Source: Streptomyces justiciae (GTDB lineage: Bacteria; Actinomycetota; Actinomycetes; Streptomycetales; Streptomycetaceae). Taken from it: a stretch of DNA of 64,000 nucleotides. This document shows positions 60,102 through 64,000 of this stretch, one piece after another. The position numbers and the translations under genes are program-made. The notes beneath the pieces were generated by a model, which saw only the letters and a list, made by a program, of their open reading frames with translations, made no database searches and was not told the origin of the DNA. How positions within the stretch are numbered: the first letter of the stretch is position 1; each line of letters opens with the position of its first letter. The stretch is taken from positions 1-64,000 of the forward strand of contig NZ_JADDXU010000022.1 in the NCBI RefSeq assembly GCF_015163075.1, given 5' to 3'.

Positions 60102-62033
60102 TCAGATGGTGGCAATGATGCTGTCGAGCTTTGTGTCCTTCTGATCGATGCCATTGCTGACCTTGGCCGAATCCCGCTCCTCGAACTGGGTGCGGTGGAG
60201 TTCGGCGTAGCGTCCGCCGGCCGCCAACAGCTCGTCGTGCGTGCCGCGTTCGACGATCTGTCCGGCCTCGACGACGAGGATCTGGTCGGCCGCGCGGATC
60301 GTGGAGAGCCGGTGGGCGATGACGATCGCGGTCCTGCCCTCCAGCGCCTCCGTCAGGGCCTCCTGGACCGCCGCCTCCGAGGTGTTGTCGAGGTGGGCGG
60401 TGGCCTCGTCGAGGATGACGACGCGCTGGCGGGCGAGCAACAGCCGGGCGATGGTCATGCGTTGGCGTTCGCCGCCGGAGAGCCGGTAGCCGCGCTCGCC
60501 GACCACGGTGTCGAGGCCGTCGGGCAGGGACCGTACGAGATCGTCGAGGCGGGCGCGGCGCAGGGCGTCCCACAGCTCGTCCTCGGTCGCGGTGGGGCGG
60601 GCCAGCAGCAGGTTGGCGCGGACCGTGTCGTGGAAGAGGTGGCCGTCCTGGGTGACCATGCCGATGGTCTCCCGCAGGGAGCGGGCGGTGAGGTCGCGGA
60701 TGTCCTCGTCGCCCACGCACACGGCGCCCTCGTCGACGTCGTACAGGCGCGGCAGCAGCTGCGCGATGGTCGACTTGCCGGCACCGGAGGAGCCGACGAG
60801 GGCGACGGTCTGGCCGGGTTCGGCGCGGAAGGAGATGCCCTTGAGGACCTCCTCGCCGCCCCGGGTGTCCAGGGAGGCGACCTCCTCCAGCGAGGCCAGC
60901 GAGACCTTGTCGGCGGACGGGTAGCCGAAGCGGACGTCGTCGAACTCGACCGCCACCGGGCCCTCCCCGATCTCGCGGGCGTCCGCCTTCTCCTCGATGA
61001 GCGGCTTCAGGTCGAGCACCTCGAAGACCCGCTCGAAGCTGACCAGCGCGCTCATCACCTCGACGCGGGCGCCGGCGAGGGAGGTGAGCGGGGCGTAGAG
61101 CCGGGTCAGCAGCAGGGCGAGGGAGACGACGGCGCCCGGTTCCAGGGTGCCGCGCAGGGCGAACCAGCCGCCGAGGCCGTAGACGAGCGCGAGGGCCAGG
61201 GCGGAGACCAGGGTGAGCGCGGTGATGAAGACGGACTGGGCGGTCGCCGTGCGCACGCCGATGTCCGCCACCCGCCGCGCGCGGGCCGCGAACTCCTCGG
61301 ACTCCTGCTCCGGGCGGCCGAACAGCTTGACCAGGGTGGCGCCGGGCGCGGAGAAGCGCTCGGTCATACGGGTGCCCATCGCCGCGTTCAGGGCGGCCGC
61401 CTCGCGCTGCATGCGGGCCATCCGGCTGCCCATGCGGCGGGCCGGGATCACGAAGACCGGCAGCAGGGCGAGCGCGAGCAGGGTGATCTGCCAGGACAGG
61501 GTGAGCATGACGGCGAGCGTCAGCAGCAGGGTGACCAGGTTGCTGACCACTCCGGAGAGTGTGTTGCTGAACGCTCGCTGTGCCCCGATGACGTCGTTGT
61601 TGAGTCGGGAGACCAGCGCCCCCGTACGTGTCCGTGTGAAGAACGCGACCGGCATGCGCTGCACATGATCGAACACAGCCGTCCGCAGATCGAGGATGAG
61701 CCCCTCGCCGAGCGTGGCCGACAGCCGTCGTCCGAGGATGCCCAGGGCCGCTTCGGCGACCGCGATGAGCGCGATGAGCAGGGCCAGCCGTACGACGGTG
61801 CCCTCGTCGTCGCCCGTCACGATCGCGTCCACGACATGGCCGGCGAGGACCGGGGTGGCGACGGCGAGCAGCGCGGTGGCCACCCCGAGCACCACGAACT
61901 GTGCGATGCGGGTGCGGTGCGGGCGGGCGAACGCGCCGATGCGGCGCAGCGTGGCGCGGGCGAAGGGGCGGCTCTCCGGCTGCGCGTTCATCACGCTGTG
62001 CAGCTGTGTCCAGGCTGTGGTTTCCATGCTCAT
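60102..62033 (-). CDS. ABC transporter, fused permease/ATPase (exporter type)
   Basis: The 643-residue half-transporter has a six-helix type-I exporter domain (about residues 30-345; FFTRTRTGALVSRLNNDV coupling region). The ATPase domain has Walker A VGSSGAGKST (about 430), signature LSGGERQRM, Walker B VVILDEATAHLD and the switch IAHRLSTI. It acts as a homodimer or with another half; the cargo is not clear (lipid, drug or peptide). It is divergent from the flippase-like gene. Confidence 0.92.
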   Translation of the reverse strand: MSMETTAWTQLHSVMNAQPESRPFARATLRRIGAFARPHRTRIAQFVVLGVATALLAVATPVLAGHVVDAIVTGDDEGTVVRLALLIALIAVAEAALGILGRRLSATLGEGLILDLRTAVFDHVQRMPVAFFTRTRTGALVSRLNNDVIGAQRAFSNTLSGVVSNLVTLLLTLAVMLTLSWQITLLALALLPVFVIPARRMGSRMARMQREAAALNAAMGTRMTERFSAPGATLVKLFGRPEQESEEFAARARRVADIGVRTATAQSVFITALTLVSALALALVYGLGGWFALRGTLEPGAVVSLALLLTRLYAPLTSLAGARVEVMSALVSFERVFEVLDLKPLIEEKADAREIGEGPVAVEFDDVRFGYPSADKVSLASLEEVASLDTRGGEEVLKGISFRAEPGQTVALVGSSGAGKSTIAQLLPRLYDVDEGAVCVGDEDIRDLTARSLRETIGMVTQDGHLFHDTVRANLLLARPTATEDELWDALRRARLDDLVRSLPDGLDTVVGERGYRLSGGERQRMTIARLLLARQRVVILDEATAHLDNTSEAAVQEALTEALEGRTAIVIAHRLSTIRAADQILVVEAGQIVERGTHDELLAAGGRYAELHRTQFEERDSAKVSNGIDQKDTKLDSIIATI

Positions 62034-62138
62034 GGGAGCGAACGTAGGACCTCAAGCGTTGTTGAGGTCAACGTTCCCCGAAGAATCACTCGCCGTACGT
62101 CCCCCTCCCCCGCCCCGTCCCGCTCCCCGAAGGATCCG

Positions 62139-63170
62139 ATGACCGTCAGCAATGCCCCGTCCCCCCTGCCGCAACCCGCAGTTGGTGCGGCGCGGAAAAC
62201 CTCTCCGGACGTGAGCCCCCGCCGCGTCCCCCTCCCCCTTCCCGGTCGCAGAGTCCGGCAGATCCTGTGTCTGCTGCCGCTGCTGCTCGTGTCCGTGGTC
62301 GCCGTGCAGCACCGCTCGGTGCTCGCCGAGGGCTTCGGTCATCTGCGGTCGGCCGAGTGGCCGTGGCTGCTGGTCGCGGTCTGTGCCACGTGTCTGACGT
62401 GGGTCGCCGCGGCCTGTACCCGGCAGGGCGCGGTCGTGGAGCGGCTGCCGAAGCGGCGGCTGCTCGCCACGCAGTTCGCGGCCGGTGCCGCCAACCATCT
62501 GCTCCCGACGGGGCTCGGCGCGAGCGCGGTCAACCTGCGGTTCATGACGGTGTGCGGGGTGCCGCTCGCCCGCTCCTCCGCCGCCCTCGCCCTGTATCTG
62601 CTCGCGGAGTCGATCGGCCGGCTGGGCCTGCTGGCCGCGCTGCTGCTGGCCTTCCCCGACGCGCTGAGCCTCGGCTCGCTCCTTCCCGAGGAGGCGGTCG
62701 GCGCGCTGCTGCCCGCGCTGGGGGCGGTGCTGCTCCTGGCCGCCGGGGTGCTCGTCCTCGTACGACGGGTGCGTACGGCCGTGACCGCGTTCCTGCGGAC
62801 CGCGCTCGGTGAGCTGCGCGAGGTGCACACCCGGCCGTCCCGGGCGCTGGCGCTGTGGGGCGGGTCGCTGGCCTTTCCCGCACTCCAGGCGGCGGGGCTG
62901 GCCGCGGTGGGACAGGCCTTGGGACTGCCGGTGCCGCCGCTGCACATGGCGGTGGCGTACCTGGCGGCCACGGTCGCGGTCGCGCTGGTGCCGACCCCGG
63001 GCGGGCTGGGCTCGGTGGAGGCCGCGCTCGTCGTGGCGCTGGTGGCGGCGGGCGGACCGGCGGCGGTGGCGACGGCCGTGGTGCTGGCCTACCGGATCAT
63101 CACGGTGTGGCTGCCGCTGCTGCCGGGGGCGCTGACGCTGGGGGCGCTGGTGCGGCTGAAGGTCATCTGA
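62139..63170 (+). CDS. Lysylphosphatidylglycerol synthase TM-region / AglD-like membrane protein
   Basis: This 343-residue protein has about eight hydrophobic segments. Family marks include LLPTGLGASAVNLRFMTVCGVPLARSS and the C-terminal VPTPGGLGSVEAALVVAL, typical of the LPG_synthase_TM/UPF0104 group. Those proteins move or modify lipid-linked molecules. AAGGA precedes ATG 62139. It lies 36 bp before the YxiG-like gene, possibly in one message. Confidence 0.88.
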   Translation: MTVSNAPSPLPQPAVGAARKTSPDVSPRRVPLPLPGRRVRQILCLLPLLLVSVVAVQHRSVLAEGFGHLRSAEWPWLLVAVCATCLTWVAAACTRQGAVVERLPKRRLLATQFAAGAANHLLPTGLGASAVNLRFMTVCGVPLARSSAALALYLLAESIGRLGLLAALLLAFPDALSLGSLLPEEAVGALLPALGAVLLLAAGVLVLVRRVRTAVTAFLRTALGELREVHTRPSRALALWGGSLAFPALQAAGLAAVGQALGLPVPPLHMAVAYLAATVAVALVPTPGGLGSVEAALVVALVAAGGPAAVATAVVLAYRIITVWLPLLPGALTLGALVRLKVI

Positions 63171-63205
63171 TCGCCCTTGAAGATCGTCTGCGGTACAACG
63201 GCCGT

Positions 63206-63664
63206 ATGGACATCACCGCCCTCGCCGAGGCGCTCGACCAGATCGAGGACAGCGCTGTCGTGCACCACGGCTTCACCGACTACCTGCGGGACTACGAGGT
63301 CGTCGCCTACGTGACGGCCGCTCCGAGCACGGGCATCCCCCCGGCCCATCTGCGCTGTCTGTTCCGGTACTGCGTGGAGGCGCGCTGCGAGACGTCGATG
63401 GTCCCGTGGCTGTGGCAGAAGTCGCTGGACGACCGCCTCATCGACCACGAGACGGCGGACGGCCTCGACGGCTGGGTCTGGGGCGTGAAGTGGGCCAACT
63501 TGGAGACGGCACAGGTGCTGCCCGAGTCGGACGCCGCACACCGGTGGGCAGGGGAGCTGGGGATCGACTTCCACGCGGTCCGCATCGAGACCCAGGTGCA
63601 TGACCTCTCCCTGGTCTTCTCCGATCTGGAGATCACCGAACTGCCCGCGGACTGGGAGAAGTAG
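63206..63664 (+). CDS. YxiG-like hypothetical protein (152 aa)
   Basis: A soluble protein with DSAVVHHGFTDYLRDYEVVAYV, LRCLFRYCVEARCETSM and GVKWANLETAQVLPE, and an acidic tail ending LPADWEK. From memory, this pattern is annotated in Streptomyces as a YxiG-like domain of unknown role, often tied to antitoxin or immunity neighbourhoods in Firmicutes. No toxin is seen here. ATG 63206 is supported by the conserved-looking MDITALAEALDQI start. Confidence 0.78.
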   Translation: MDITALAEALDQIEDSAVVHHGFTDYLRDYEVVAYVTAAPSTGIPPAHLRCLFRYCVEARCETSMVPWLWQKSLDDRLIDHETADGLDGWVWGVKWANLETAQVLPESDAAHRWAGELGIDFHAVRIETQVHDLSLVFSDLEITELPADWEK

Positions 63665-63699
63665 CCTCGGTCGAGCCCGCCGCCGTCAGGAGGATCACG

Positions 63700-64000
63700 A
63701 TGCACGTCCGGACCGAACGCAGGGGACCCGTCACCACGGTGGTCCTCTCCCGCCCCGAGGCCCGCAACGCCGTCGACGGTCCGACGGCCGCCGAACTCGT
63801 CGCCGCCTTCCGGGAGTTCGAGGCGGACGAGGCGGTGCTGTGGGGTGAGGGCGGCACGTTCTGCGCGGGCGCGGACCTCAAGGCGCTCGGCACCGAGCGC
63901 GGCAACCGGGTCACGGAGGACGGTGACGGCCCGATGGGCCCGACCCGGCTGCGGCTCTCCAAGCCGGTGATCGCGGCGGTCGCCGGGCATGCCGTGGCCG
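63700..64000 (+). CDS. Enoyl-CoA hydratase/isomerase (crotonase) family, 3' end outside window
   Basis: ATG 63700 follows a strong AGGAGG site. The first 100 residues show the crotonase start VTTVVLSRPEARNAVDGPTA, the oxyanion-hole segment GTFCAGADLKALG and SKPVIAAVAGHAVA. The gene runs off the right edge, so about 60% is missing. It should hydrate or isomerise an acyl-CoA; the exact class cannot be judged from this part. Confidence 0.87.
   Translation, partial: MHVRTERRGPVTTVVLSRPEARNAVDGPTAAELVAAFREFEADEAVLWGEGGTFCAGADLKALGTERGNRVTEDGDGPMGPTRLRLSKPVIAAVAGHAVA

Noticed and set aside
60195..62138. N-terminal 650-codon extension of the flippase-like frame
   Set aside because: It is antisense to the ABC exporter; the real start at 62139 has AAGGA and the family's N-terminus.
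1..64000. CRISPR arrays, tRNA or rRNA genes, transposases and integrases
   Set aside because: None seen on reading both strands. The only tandem repeat is the coding 39-bp repeat at 34762-34899.

Overview
The window is very GC-rich, tightly packed and uses GTG/TTG starts freely. Several features are typical of Streptomyces: twin-arginine lipoproteins and glycosidases, an Rpf cell-wall enzyme, PucR, LacI and FadR-type regulators, and an actinobacterial GlgC/GlgA pair. I read it as chromosomal DNA of a Streptomyces species. I see no rRNA, tRNA, CRISPR array, transposase or integrase.

Layout. (1) 1-7517: an L-fucose module. A divergent FadR-type regulator faces an operon for a ribose-type ABC importer, L-fuconate dehydratase, an SDR and an aldo/keto reductase that runs off the left edge. 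(2) 7528-8004: an unknown gene. (3) 8082-23324: a glycan locus. It has a winged-helix (AlkZ-like) protein overlapping a GH38 alpha-mannosidase, a secreted GH85 endoglycosidase, a GH5 beta-mannosidase candidate, a MalFG-type ABC importer with lipoprotein, a LacI regulator, and secreted GH29 fucosidase and GH20 hexosaminidase. Together with module 1 this looks like a complete route for cutting, importing and using (fucosylated) N-glycans. (4) 23559-30209: amidase, SMI1-like protein, a 57-residue unannotated gene, SDRs and a wax ester/triacylglycerol synthase. (5) 30358-32783: glgC and a glgA/glgM-type glucosyltransferase. (6) 32824-36169: Fe-S protein, DMT transporter with a repeat tail, and an Rpf-LysM-M23 cell-wall enzyme. 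(7) 36333-38767: a two-gene TIR / KGGVGR-ATPase-TIR-TIR module, a candidate signalling or immune system. (8) 38890-41539: gnd, a proline-rich peptide, an acetyltransferase and panD. (9) 41711-52312: a catabolic island of unknown substrate with a TPP enzyme, ThuA-like protein, APC permease, histidinol-dehydrogenase-like (HpsN-like) enzyme, PucR regulator and two GMC oxidoreductases. (10) 52329-56085: DeoR regulator, MFS exporter, F420-type oxidoreductase and HAD hydrolase. (11) 56135-63170: secreted GH2 beta-galactosidase with a LamG insertion, an ABC exporter and a flippase-like membrane protein. (12) 63206-64000: a YxiG-like protein and a truncated enoyl-CoA hydratase.

How they work together (inference). 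Secreted GH29, GH20, GH85 and perhaps GH2 would trim and release glycans from glycoproteins. The LacI-linked ABC system would import the oligosaccharide, and cytosolic GH38 and GH5 would take it to mannose and GlcNAc. Released fucose would enter by the RbsABC-like importer and be oxidised by the L-fuconate pathway. Several perfect inverted repeats in the divergent promoters give specific operator candidates for the FadR-type, LacI, PucR and DeoR regulators.
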